From positions 716,894 to 780,893 of the forward strand of contig NZ_LR594487.1 in assembly GCF_901686465.1 (NCBI RefSeq): a stretch of 64,000 nucleotides of DNA, in the 5' to 3' direction. The position numbers and the translations under genes are program-made. This DNA comes from Halorubrum sp. DM2 (GTDB taxonomy: Archaea > Halobacteriota > Halobacteria > Halobacteriales > Haloferacaceae). Below, piece after piece: positions 8,216 to 15,919 of this stretch; position 1 is the first letter of the stretch, and each line of letters starts with the position of its first letter. Under the pieces are notes generated by a model, which did not search any database, was not told the DNA's origin, and saw nothing but the letters and a program-made list of their open reading frames with translations.

Positions 8216-8461
8216 ATGAGTGCTGAATACGACATCGCGGAGACGCTCGACGTGAAAGGCGCATCGTGCCCGATGCCTGTGGTGAAGACGAAAGGCGCTA
8301 TCGACGACCTCGCGGCCGGCGAGGTCCTCAAAGTGTTGGCCACCGATCCGGGCAGCATGAGCGACATCGACGGCTGGGCGGCCGGCACTGAGGGCGTCGA
8401 GCTCGTTGATCAGGAAGAGGGCGACGACGTGTACAAACACTACGTGCGCAAGACGGAGTAA
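8216..8461 (+). CDS. tusA: TusA-family sulfurtransferase (sulfur carrier)
   Basis: An 81-residue protein with the TusA signature: LDVKGASCPMPVVKTKGAI, with carrier Cys18 in the CPxP motif. TusA proteins carry sulfane sulfur as a persulfide between rhodaneses, DsrE-type proteins and acceptors such as tRNA-thiolation or sulfur-oxidation enzymes. A DsrE-like gene follows after 2 bp, the classic tusA-dsrE pairing in sulfur oxidisers. It is transcribed divergently from the rhodanese-MBL operon. Sulfur dissimilation or detoxification is more likely than tRNA modification in this context. Confidence 0.9.
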   Translation: MSAEYDIAETLDVKGASCPMPVVKTKGAIDDLAAGEVLKVLATDPGSMSDIDGWAAGTEGVELVDQEEGDDVYKHYVRKTE

Positions 8462-8463
8462 CG

Positions 8464-9036
8464 ATGAGCACGGACACACCCGACGCGTCGGCCGATGACG
8501 CGCCCTCGCGTGCGGAGCTGGCCGCCCGCGTCGACGAACTGGAGGACGCGCTCGCAGAAGCCACCAGTGACGACGACGGCAAGAAGATGAGCATCATCGC
8601 GACGAAGGGGACGCTGGACATGGCGTATCCCCCACTCATCCTCGCCAGCACCGCCGCCGCCTTCGGCTACGAGGTGACCGTCTTCCACACGTTCTGGGGG
8701 CTGGAGATCCTCCACGAGGAGCGCTCGAAGAACCTCAAGCTCAGCTCTGTCGGCAACCCCAACATGCCCGTGCCGAACGCCGTCGCGGCGCTCCCGGGCA
8801 TGGACCGCGTGACGACGAAGATGATGGAGAGGAAAATCGCGGATAACGACACTGCCACCATCGAGGAGCTCATCGAGACGAGCCTCGACATGGGCGTGGA
8901 GTTCCAGGCCTGTCAGATGACCATCGACCTGATGGATTACGACGAAAGCGAATTCTACGACGGCGTCACCACGGGCGTCGGCGCGGCGACAGCCCTCCAA
9001 GACATGGCCGACGCCGACATCCAGCTCTTGGTCTAA
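8464..9036 (+). CDS. DsrE/DsrF/DrsH-like protein (DsrE2 type)
   Basis: A 190-residue protein. An acidic N-terminal coiled stretch (about 10-38) precedes a DsrE-like domain starting KKMSIIATKGTLDMAYPPLI. A membrane-associated hydrophobic helix is plausible at ILASTAAAFGYEVTVFHTFW. The conserved cysteine is in MGVEFQACQMTIDLM. DsrE2 proteins accept sulfane sulfur from TusA or rhodanese in sulfur-oxidising organisms. It is co-transcribed with tusA (2-bp gap). No partner such as Hdr or Dsr genes is visible in the window. Confidence 0.87.
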   Translation: MSTDTPDASADDAPSRAELAARVDELEDALAEATSDDDGKKMSIIATKGTLDMAYPPLILASTAAAFGYEVTVFHTFWGLEILHEERSKNLKLSSVGNPNMPVPNAVAALPGMDRVTTKMMERKIADNDTATIEELIETSLDMGVEFQACQMTIDLMDYDESEFYDGVTTGVGAATALQDMADADIQLLV

Positions 9037-9045
9037 TCACAGAGG

Positions 9046-9144
9046 CACGAGGCGGAAGCCCACGACTTCAGTCGTGGGAGGAAGCCGACAAAATGCTACA
9101 CAGTCCACACAGTACAATTGTACAGCCTGGAATCGAAGATATAG
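9046..9144. mobile_element. IS200/IS605 (tnpB-type) terminal scar
   Basis: The hairpin GAAGCCCACGACTTCAGTCG followed by TGGGAGGAAGCC is a typical subterminal palindrome of haloarchaeal IS1341/IS605-type elements. It has a close relative at the right end of the element at 36617-36868 (about 9 of 10 bases over the hairpin and its flanks). No transposase gene is present. The distal part contains the palindromic GTACAATTGTAC. It is followed directly by an open reading frame fragment lacking its own start region, so it probably truncated a gene. Confidence 0.65.
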
Positions 9145-9396
9145 AACGCTATCGGCGACCATTGGCGGCAGGAGCTGCGATTCGCGGTGCCCGTCTCGCG
9201 GACGCGCATCTCCCGCGGCGCGCTCGATGACGCCGGCTTCGAGGAGGGCGTCGACTACGAGTACGAGGAGCTGGGTGAGGAGGGGCACGGCTCCGGCGAC
9301 ATCGACCAGAAGATCCCGTCGCTGGAGCTCCTCGACGACTTCCTCGACCGCCGGATCGGCGCGGAGCGGACCGCCGTCGCCTCGCTGGACGACTGA
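9145..9396 (+). pseudogene. 3' fragment of an unknown gene beside the IS scar
   Basis: Open from just after the IS-like scar to a TGA at 9394-9396, with strong haloarchaeal codon bias. The sequence is acidic and protein-like: AIGDHWRQELRFAVPVSRTR, later GVDYEYEELGEEGHGSGDID. A GTG at 9187 could restart a 69-residue protein. I do not recognise the family. It reads like the C-terminal part of a larger protein whose 5' end was removed by the neighbouring insertion. Expression is uncertain. Confidence 0.5.
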
Positions 9397-9415
9397 GCGG
9401 ACGGCGCGGACCCCG

Positions 9416-9628
9416 TCAGCCGGTGAGGAGTTCGATCAGGCCCAGAAACACCATCCCGATCCCGACAACGCGCGTAAGGTCGACCTTCCACTCGGCGGGT
9501 TCGACTTCCGACCACGACCGCTTGCTCCCGATCGAGTCGATCCGTTCTTCGAACCGCGCGAACTCGTACGGCCAGATGGCGTGCGGGATCCCGACCGCGA
9601 GCAGGAGGAGGGCGAGACCGAGGTACAC
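9416..9628 (-). CDS. Small two-span membrane protein
   Basis: About 70 residues: two hydrophobic segments (YLGLALLLLAVGIPHAIWPY and VVGIGMVFLGLIELL) flank a hydrophilic loop with SIGSKRSWSEVEPAEW. The GTG at 9628 is preferred because the first span begins there and an A/T-rich promoter-like stretch lies just upstream; GTG at 9691 would add 21 polar residues. Similar short proteins are common in haloarchaea but no function is known. It converges on the gene fragment at 9145-9396. Confidence 0.6.
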   Translation of the reverse strand: MYLGLALLLLAVGIPHAIWPYEFARFEERIDSIGSKRSWSEVEPAEWKVDLTRVVGIGMVFLGLIELLTG

Positions 9629-9810
9629 GTCGGCGCTTCGGTTCGGGGTAGAAATAGGTTTTCTGCCCGGGCTCGGAGAATGAGGTTCCACCGAAGGAGA
9701 GAGTCGTCCGTGCCCGAACCGGATCCGGCGCGGCCGCCGTGTGCGGCGAATCGGAGCGCTCGCCCCCTATCTTATTTACCGTGGCTCCGAATTCGATGGA
9801 TACGCGGCAC

Positions 9811-12666
9811 ATGAGTCCACACCCAGACGCGATCCGCGTTCTCCACGTCGACGACGATCCGGACCTCGCGGAGCTCGCCGCGACCTACCTCGAACGCGAG
9901 GACGACCGGATCGACGTCGAGACCGCGACGGACGCGACCGAGGGTCTCGACCGCGTCGCCGACGGCGATGTCGACTGCGTGGTCTCCGACTACAACATGC
10001 CCGGTCGGAACGGAATCGAGTTCCTCGAAACCGTCCGCGAGGAACGACCGGAGCTCCCCTTCATCCTCTACACGGGCAAGGGCAGCGAGGAGGTCGCCAG
10101 CGACGCGATCGCGTCCGGGGTCACGGACTACCTCCAGAAGGAGAGCGGGACCGGGCAGTACGCCGTCCTCGCGAACCGGGTCACGAACGCGGTCGAACAG
10201 TACCGGACGGGCCAGCGGGCCGCCGAACTCGACCGGATCCGCACGCTCGCCAGCGAGATCAACAAGGCGATCGTGCGCGCCGACTCGCGGGCCGCGGTCG
10301 AGCGCCGCGTCTGCGAGATCATCAGCGACTCCGACCCCTACCGCTTCGCGTGGATCGGCGAGGTCGACGCCGAAACGAACCGAGTCGAACCCCACGTGTC
10401 CGCGGGCGTCGAGCGCGGCTACCTAGACGGGATCACGATCACGACCGACGAGCGCCCGACCGGACGGGGACCCGCCGGCACGGCGATACGCGAACGGCGG
10501 GTCGCCGTCTCGCAGGACGTCGCCGAGGATCCCGACTTCGAACCGTGGCAGTCAGCGGCGGTCGAACGGGGGTTTCGGTCGGTGGCCGCACTTCCGCTTG
10601 AGTATCAGGACACGCTGTACGGCGCGCTCGCCGTCTACGCCGACCGCCCGAACGCCTTCGACGCGACCGAACGCGACCTGCTCGACGAACTCGGCGACGA
10701 CATCGCTCACGTCATCCACTCGTTCGAGGTCCGAGAGAGCCTCCGCGAGGAGCGCGACTTCATCGAACAGGCACTCGACGCACTCAACGACATCTTCTAC
10801 GTCATCGACGCCGACGGGACGTTCCGTCGGTGGAACGACCACCTCGCGGAGACCACCGGCTACATGGACGAGGAACTCGGGGAGATACGGGCGACCGACC
10901 TCTTCCCAGAGGAGAATCGGGACCGGATCTCCGCTGCGATAGAGGACGTGTTCGAGACGAGCGGAACGACCGACGAATCCGCGCTGCTGACGGCGGACGG
11001 CGAACGCATCCCTTACGAGTTCACCGGATCGCGACTGACCGACCGCGACGGCGATCTGATCGGACTCATCGGAATCGGCCGAGATCTCACGGAGCGCAAA
11101 CGGCGCGAGCGACGGTTGGCGCGGCTCGTCGACAACCTGCCGGGGATGGTCTATCGATGTGCGAACGAGCCCGGGTGGCCCATGGAGGACGTCAGGGGAG
11201 AGGTGACGGAGCTGACGGGGTATCATCCCTCCGACTTGGAGGGCCACGCGGGCGTGTACGGCGACCGGGTCGTCCATCCCGACGACCGAGAGGCGGTGTG
11301 GGAGTCGATACAGGACGCGGTCGACGAGCGCGAGCCGTTCGAGATCACCTACCGGATCCGCACCGAGGCCGGGGAGACGAAGTGGGTCTGGGAACGCGGT
11401 CAGGGGGTGTATTCCGCCGACGGCGACGTGGGGGCGTTAGAGGGGTTCGTGACCGACATTACCAGACAGGAGGAACACAAGCGGGCCATCAACGCGTTAC
11501 ACGGGACCGCGCGGTCGGTAATGCGGGCCGAGACGGCCGATCGGGCCGCCGAAATCGCCGTCGACACCGTCAACGACGTCCTCGATATGCCGGCGTGCGC
11601 CGTCCACCTCTACGACGAGGGCGACCGCGCGTTAGTCCCGGTCGCGTGGACGGACCTGACCGAGGAACTCGTCGGCGAACCGCCGGTGTTCGAACTCGGT
11701 GAGGGGCTCGCAGGCAGGGCGTTCGAGTCGGGGGAGCCGGTGATCTACGGCGACCTCTCGGAGGTTTCGGAGCCGTTCAACCCGGACACGCCGATCCGGA
11801 GCGAGATCATCCTCCCGCTCGACGACCACGGCGTGCTCCTGATCGGGTCGACCGAACGCGACGCGTTCGACGACGTCGACGTGTCGCTCGCGGAGACCGT
11901 CGCGGCGCACACGACGACCGCGCTCGACCGCATCGAGCGCGAACGGGAACTCGAGCGCCAGAACGCGCGGTTAGACGAGTTCGCCAGTATCGTCTCCCAC
12001 GACCTGCGGAACCCCCTGAACGCGGCCGAGGGACACCTCGACCTGGCCCGGTCGGAGCGCGACGACGAACACTTCGACGCGGTCGCGAGGGCGCACGGCC
12101 GGATCGGGTCGCTCGTCGACGATATCCTGACGCTCGCGCGCGAGGGCGCGGCGGTGACCGAGTCCGAACCCGTCGAGTTGGCCGATCTCGTCGGGGACTG
12201 CTGGGAGAACGTCGACACCGGCGGGGCGACGCTCGCGATCGATGTCGACTCCGCCGTCATCGCGGATCGGAGCCGGCTCGCACAGCTGTTCGAGAACCTG
12301 ATCCGGAACAGCGTCGAGCATAGCTCGACGGGCAGCCGGACTCCGTCCGGCGACAGCGTGGAACGCGGTTCCACGAGCAGTCGGGCAGGGCCCGACGATA
12401 GTGTAGAACACGGCGGCGACGACCTGACAGTCACGGTCGGCGACTTGGAGACCGGATTCTACGTGGCGGACGACGGTCCCGGAATCCCCGAGGACGAGCG
12501 CGAGCGGATCTTCGACGCCGGGTACTCGACGCGCGACGACGGGACCGGGTTCGGGCTCGCTATCGTCGAGGAGGTCGCCGAGGCGCACGGCTGTGACGTC
12601 CGAGTCACCGAGAGCGAGGCCGGCGGTGCGCGCTTCGAAGTCACGGGGTTCGAGCCGGTCGAGTAG
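9811..12666 (+). CDS. Hybrid sensor histidine kinase (REC-GAF-PAS-PAS-GAF-HisKA-HATPase)
   Basis: A soluble 951-residue kinase. The N-terminal receiver domain (1-125) has acceptor Asp60 in CVVSDYNMPGRNG. A GAF domain follows (about 140-300), then two PAS domains (about 315-430 and 435-555), a second GAF (about 560-720), HisKA with His730 in FASIVSHDLRNPLNAAEG, and the ATPase domain with the N-box near residue 827 and G-boxes VADDGPGIPEDE and GTGFGLAIVEEVAE. No membrane spans, so the signal is intracellular. The ATG at 9811 is chosen; 9796 and 9739 are alternatives. An Arg/Ser/Asp-rich insert after the N-box (about 834-868) is encoded by palindromes (see repeat). No cognate output regulator is adjacent. 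Confidence 0.92.
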   Translation: MSPHPDAIRVLHVDDDPDLAELAATYLEREDDRIDVETATDATEGLDRVADGDVDCVVSDYNMPGRNGIEFLETVREERPELPFILYTGKGSEEVASDAIASGVTDYLQKESGTGQYAVLANRVTNAVEQYRTGQRAAELDRIRTLASEINKAIVRADSRAAVERRVCEIISDSDPYRFAWIGEVDAETNRVEPHVSAGVERGYLDGITITTDERPTGRGPAGTAIRERRVAVSQDVAEDPDFEPWQSAAVERGFRSVAALPLEYQDTLYGALAVYADRPNAFDATERDLLDELGDDIAHVIHSFEVRESLREERDFIEQALDALNDIFYVIDADGTFRRWNDHLAETTGYMDEELGEIRATDLFPEENRDRISAAIEDVFETSGTTDESALLTADGERIPYEFTGSRLTDRDGDLIGLIGIGRDLTERKRRERRLARLVDNLPGMVYRCANEPGWPMEDVRGEVTELTGYHPSDLEGHAGVYGDRVVHPDDREAVWESIQDAVDEREPFEITYRIRTEAGETKWVWERGQGVYSADGDVGALEGFVTDITRQEEHKRAINALHGTARSVMRAETADRAAEIAVDTVNDVLDMPACAVHLYDEGDRALVPVAWTDLTEELVGEPPVFELGEGLAGRAFESGEPVIYGDLSEVSEPFNPDTPIRSEIILPLDDHGVLLIGSTERDAFDDVDVSLAETVAAHTTTALDRIERERELERQNARLDEFASIVSHDLRNPLNAAEGHLDLARSERDDEHFDAVARAHGRIGSLVDDILTLAREGAAVTESEPVELADLVGDCWENVDTGGATLAIDVDSAVIADRSRLAQLFENLIRNSVEHSSTGSRTPSGDSVERGSTSSRAGPDDSVEHGGDDLTVTVGDLETGFYVADDGPGIPEDERERIFDAGYSTRDDGTGFGLAIVEEVAEAHGCDVRVTESEAGGARFEVTGFEPVE
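12313..12411 (+). repeat. Array of 7+3+7 palindromes inside the kinase ATPase domain
   Basis: Four perfect 17-bp palindromes with 7-bp stems and 3-nt loops start at 12313 (GTCGAGC/GCTCGAC), 12335 (GCCGGAC/GTCCGGC), 12358 (GTGGAAC/GTTCCAC) and 12380 (GTCGGGC/GCCCGAC). A shorter GTGT-AGA-ACAC sits at 12401. Starts are 21-23 bp apart. All are in frame and encode the variable loop SVEHSST..SR..DSVERGST..DDSVEHG of the ATP-binding domain. Stem sequences differ but complementarity is perfect. Confidence 0.9.
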
Positions 12667-12783
12667 CGTCGCGTTCCCGCGGTTCGATTCTTTCTGTGTC
12701 GAAAAATATCGGAAACGCGGTGTCTTCGGGGAGCGTTGCGCGCGTCGTCGCGCAGGGCGTCGTCTACTCGCTCGTCCGGGGTC

Positions 12784-13656
12784 CTACTCGCCCGTCTCGA
12801 TCGGCGCGCCGACGAGGTTGCCCCACTCGGTCCACGAGCCGTCGTAGTTGCGGACGTCGTCGTAGCCGAGCAGCTCGTGCAGGAGGAACCACTCGATCGA
12901 CGAGCGCTCGCCGACACGGCAGTAGGTGATCGTCGACTCGTCGCCGTCGACGCCGGCGTCGCCGTACAGCTCGCGGAGCTCGTCGGCGCTCTTGAACGTG
13001 CCGTCCTCGTTCAGCGTGGTCCCGATCGGGACGTTGCTCGCTCCGGGGATGTGACCGCCGCGCTGGGCCGTCTCGTTGAGCCCTTCGGGGGCGATGACCT
13101 CGCCGGAGAACTCCTCGGGGGAGCGCACGTCGACCATCGGGATCCCCTCCTCGATCGCCTTGTCGATGTCGTCCTTGTAGGCGCGGACGCTCTCGAAGGG
13201 ACCGCGGGCCTCGTACTCGCGCGGCGTGAAGTCCGGCTCCTCGGTCGAGAGCGGGTAGTCGTTGGCGACCCAGTAGCCCTTCCCGCCGTCGATCACGCGG
13301 ATGTCGTCGTGACCGTAGTACTTGTAGATCCAGTAGCCGAACAGCGCGAACCAGTTCGGGACGCGGCCGCCGCCGTACACGACGACCGTCGTGTCGGCGT
13401 CGACGCCGCCCTCGCCGTTTCGCGCCGCGAAGTTCTCCTTCGAGACGATGTCGCGCTCCGTCTCGTCGGTGAACACCGCGTCCCACTCGAAGTTGAGCGC
13501 GCCGGGAATGTGCCCCTCCTCGTAGGGGGTGTACTCCGACTCGTCGGTGACGGTCGGGTTGTTGATCTCGACGAGCCGGTGGTCGGAATCGTCGTCTTGG
13601 AATTCGTCGAGGCGCTCTTCGACCCAGTCCGCCGTGACGAGTACGTCTTCGGGCAT
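12784..13656 (-). CDS. tssA: Thiosulfate/3-mercaptopyruvate sulfurtransferase (tandem rhodanese)
   Basis: A 290-residue cytosolic enzyme of two rhodanese domains. The N-terminal one (about 5-130) lacks the catalytic Cys (VVVYGGGRVPNWFALFGYW). The C-terminal one has Cys246 in STITYCRVGERSSIEWF, the loop that takes the sulfane sulfur. It transfers sulfur from thiosulfate or mercaptopyruvate to cyanide or thiol acceptors. The ATG at 13654-13656 gives the usual start MPEDVLVTADWVEERL. The leftward gene lies 4 kb from the main sulfur cluster and may serve it, or general sulfur metabolism. Confidence 0.9.
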   Translation of the reverse strand: MPEDVLVTADWVEERLDEFQDDDSDHRLVEINNPTVTDESEYTPYEEGHIPGALNFEWDAVFTDETERDIVSKENFAARNGEGGVDADTTVVVYGGGRVPNWFALFGYWIYKYYGHDDIRVIDGGKGYWVANDYPLSTEEPDFTPREYEARGPFESVRAYKDDIDKAIEEGIPMVDVRSPEEFSGEVIAPEGLNETAQRGGHIPGASNVPIGTTLNEDGTFKSADELRELYGDAGVDGDESTITYCRVGERSSIEWFLLHELLGYDDVRNYDGSWTEWGNLVGAPIETGE

Positions 13657-13795
13657 CAATTCGTGTAGTGCCCAACGCCGTTTTGAACGTCCGATAATGG
13701 CGGTTCTTTCCGGGGCCTGTGACAGCCGGATCGGCACGGAAAATCGAGGAAATCGGCGGTCTCGCGGCCCCTCAGTAGTTTTCTTTGGTTGATAA

Positions 13796-14221
13796 CTACC
13801 GGATCACCGTCACGGGCACGTCGGCCTTGTCGACGACGCTCTTCGCGACGCTGCCGACCACCTGCTCGCGCTCCTCGCTCAGCCCCCGGTGGCCGACGTA
13901 GATCGCGTCGACGGCCCCGTCGGCCGCGTACTCCGTGATCGCGTCGGCGGGGCGACCGGTGAGGAGCTGGGTCTCCACGTCGATCGACTCGTCGCCGACG
14001 GCCTCCTCGGCGACGGCGCGGGCGTTCTCCAAGACCCCCTGTCCCGCCTCGACCGCGGCCTCCTCGCCCGGGAGGATGATCGTCCCGTCGACCAGCTCCG
14101 AGTCCGGGGTCAGCACGTGGGCGATCTCGAGCGTCTCGTAGAACGCGACCGCCTGCCGCGCCGCGTATCGGACGGCTTCGTCGCTCTCCGTCGACCCGTC
14201 GGTCGCAACGAGGTAGCTCAT
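13796..14221 (-). CDS. Universal stress protein (single domain)
   Basis: A 141-residue Usp fold starting MSYLVATDGSTESDEAVRYA. Near the end VGHRGLSEEREQVVGSVAKS fits the G-x2-G-x9-G-S ATP-binding signature. ATG at 14219-14221; the longer in-frame reading to 14302 adds unrelated sequence over the promoter. It is transcribed alone between tssA and an oxidoreductase gene. Role in stress resistance is inferred from the family. Confidence 0.87.
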   Translation of the reverse strand: MSYLVATDGSTESDEAVRYAARQAVAFYETLEIAHVLTPDSELVDGTIILPGEEAAVEAGQGVLENARAVAEEAVGDESIDVETQLLTGRPADAITEYAADGAVDAIYVGHRGLSEEREQVVGSVAKSVVDKADVPVTVIR

Positions 14222-14349
14222 ACGCGGAGATGGGTCCGAGAGACGTATAATTCCTGTCGGGCGTTCCCGTCTCGCGAGTCCGCGGCCGCCGCCCGGTGGC
14301 ACCCGATTCCGGGCTATATTCCGCCGTCGCCGTCAGCTCTCGATTCCGG

Positions 14350-15342
14350 CTACGGTGCGCCACCACCGTCCGCCCCGGGCCGAACCCGGTCGCCCTCGGA
14401 GGCGTGGACCGCGTCCAGTGCCTCCTGAACGCGCGTCGCCTCCGCGAACGAAACGAGGTCGCCGCCGTCGCCGTCGACCGCGCTCGCGAACTCGGTCAGG
14501 AGGTCCGCGACCGTGTCGCCGCGCTCGTCGACGAGCGTCGTCTCGCCCTCCCGGCCGCGGTCGCGCACGAGCCGGTACCACTCCGTCAGCGACAGCGACG
14601 CCTCGTCGCCGACGACGGTGATCGCGTTCTCCTCGTCGCCCTCGTGGTCGCAGAGCAGGTCGATCGTCCCGCGGACGCCGTCGGCTCGGAACGTGCCGAC
14701 CACGTCGTCCTCGTACGTGTCCGGCCCCGAGTAGCCGACATCCGCGGAGACGGTCTCGATCGGACCGAACAGCTCCTGAACCCCGAAAAGGAAATGCGTC
14801 CCGACCTCGCGCAGCGGGCCGCCCTGCGCGCGCGACTCCAGCCACGCCACGTCCTGCCACTCGCGGGGCCACTCGGGGAACCGGAACCGGAGTTCGACCC
14901 GGCGCGGGTCGCCGATTTCGCCCGCCGCGACCAGCTCCCGCAGCCGGACGAACCCCGGCGTGTAGCGGAACGGGAGGTTCACGGCCGTGACGCGGTCCGT
15001 CTCCGCTTCGAGCGCCGCCAGCTCGCGGCCCGTCTCCGCGTCGGCCGCGATCGGCTTCTCGCAGATCACGTGCCTGTCGGCCGCGAGCGCGTCGGCGACC
15101 ACCTCCCGGTGGGCGAGCGGCGGGACCCCGACGTAGACGGCGTCGAGCTCGTCGATACCGACGAGCGTCTCGTGGTCGGTCGTCGTCGCGGTGCGGTCGG
15201 TACCGTGGTCGGCCGCGAGCTCCTCGGCGCGGTCCGCGTCGAGGTCGCAGGCCGCCGCCAGTTCGTACCGGTCGTGGTCGGCTATCGCGTCGGCGAGTCG
15301 GTTCCCGATCACGCCGCAGCCGACGATCCCGATCTGGATCAC
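14350..15342 (-). CDS. Gfo/Idh/MocA family NAD(P)-dependent oxidoreductase
   Basis: A 330-residue protein. The N-terminal Rossmann fold has GIVGCGVIGNRLADAIADH; the conserved CEKPIAADAETGREL (residues about 95-110) carries the EKP motif of the family. The C-terminal substrate domain contains NLPFRYTPGFVRLREL and EVGTHFLFGVQELFG, where the usual catalytic His appears. GTG start at 15340-15342. Members oxidise or reduce sugars, inositols or related polyols; the substrate is unknown. The neighbours (GNAT and ornithine enzyme) do not specify it. Confidence 0.85.
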   Translation of the reverse strand: MIQIGIVGCGVIGNRLADAIADHDRYELAAACDLDADRAEELAADHGTDRTATTTDHETLVGIDELDAVYVGVPPLAHREVVADALAADRHVICEKPIAADAETGRELAALEAETDRVTAVNLPFRYTPGFVRLRELVAAGEIGDPRRVELRFRFPEWPREWQDVAWLESRAQGGPLREVGTHFLFGVQELFGPIETVSADVGYSGPDTYEDDVVGTFRADGVRGTIDLLCDHEGDEENAITVVGDEASLSLTEWYRLVRDRGREGETTLVDERGDTVADLLTEFASAVDGDGGDLVSFAEATRVQEALDAVHASEGDRVRPGADGGGAP

Positions 15343-15409
15343 GCCCGTCGAGAGCGGTCGGACGCGCTTGTAGCTTCGGAAGTCGGACGGGTCGGCGCGT
15401 CGGGCGTCG

Positions 15410-15919
15410 TCAGGCGTCGTCCAGCGGTCGCGCGACCATCTCGCCCCACGACTCGAGGCCGTGGCGGTCGTAGAACCCCTTCGCGCGCTCGTTCGCGGGG
15501 TCGACGTCGAGGACCAGCCGGTCGAGCGGGAGGTCTTGGTCGGCCGCGAGCGCGAGCGCCGCGTCGATCAGGTCGTCCGCGACGCCGGTCCCGCGGTGTT
15601 CGGGCGCGACGTACAGCTCGTTCAGGACCGCGGCGTCCCAGACCATCGCCAGTCGCTCGGGGAGGACGAAGACGTAGCCGACCACCGCTCGGGTCCGGGA
15701 GTCGACCGCGACCGTCACGCACCGGGGGTCGTCCTCGACGCAGCGGTCGACCCAGTCGAGCCAGCGCTCGCGGTACGCGTCCGTGAGTTTGCCCTCGTAG
15801 GCGGCCGCCTTCTCGTCGCCGCCGGTGTTCTCGCCGAGGCCGCGCTCGAAGGCGACCTTCGACTCGTACAGCCCCTCCGCGTCGCGCTCGCGGTCGTAGG
15901 GACGGATGTCGACGGTCAC
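15410..15919 (-). CDS. GNAT family N-acetyltransferase
   Basis: A 169-residue acetyltransferase. The acetyl-CoA loop is LYVAPEHRGTGVADDLIDAA (about residues 104-123) with the Q/R-x-x-G-x-G/A pattern, and DVDPANERAKGFYDRHGLES is the usual motif B. The acceptor is unknown. The GTG start overlaps the stop of the upstream gene by 4 bp (GTGA at 15916-15919), implying translational coupling with the ornithine-metabolism enzyme. Confidence 0.85.
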   Translation of the reverse strand: MTVDIRPYDRERDAEGLYESKVAFERGLGENTGGDEKAAAYEGKLTDAYRERWLDWVDRCVEDDPRCVTVAVDSRTRAVVGYVFVLPERLAMVWDAAVLNELYVAPEHRGTGVADDLIDAALALAADQDLPLDRLVLDVDPANERAKGFYDRHGLESWGEMVARPLDDA

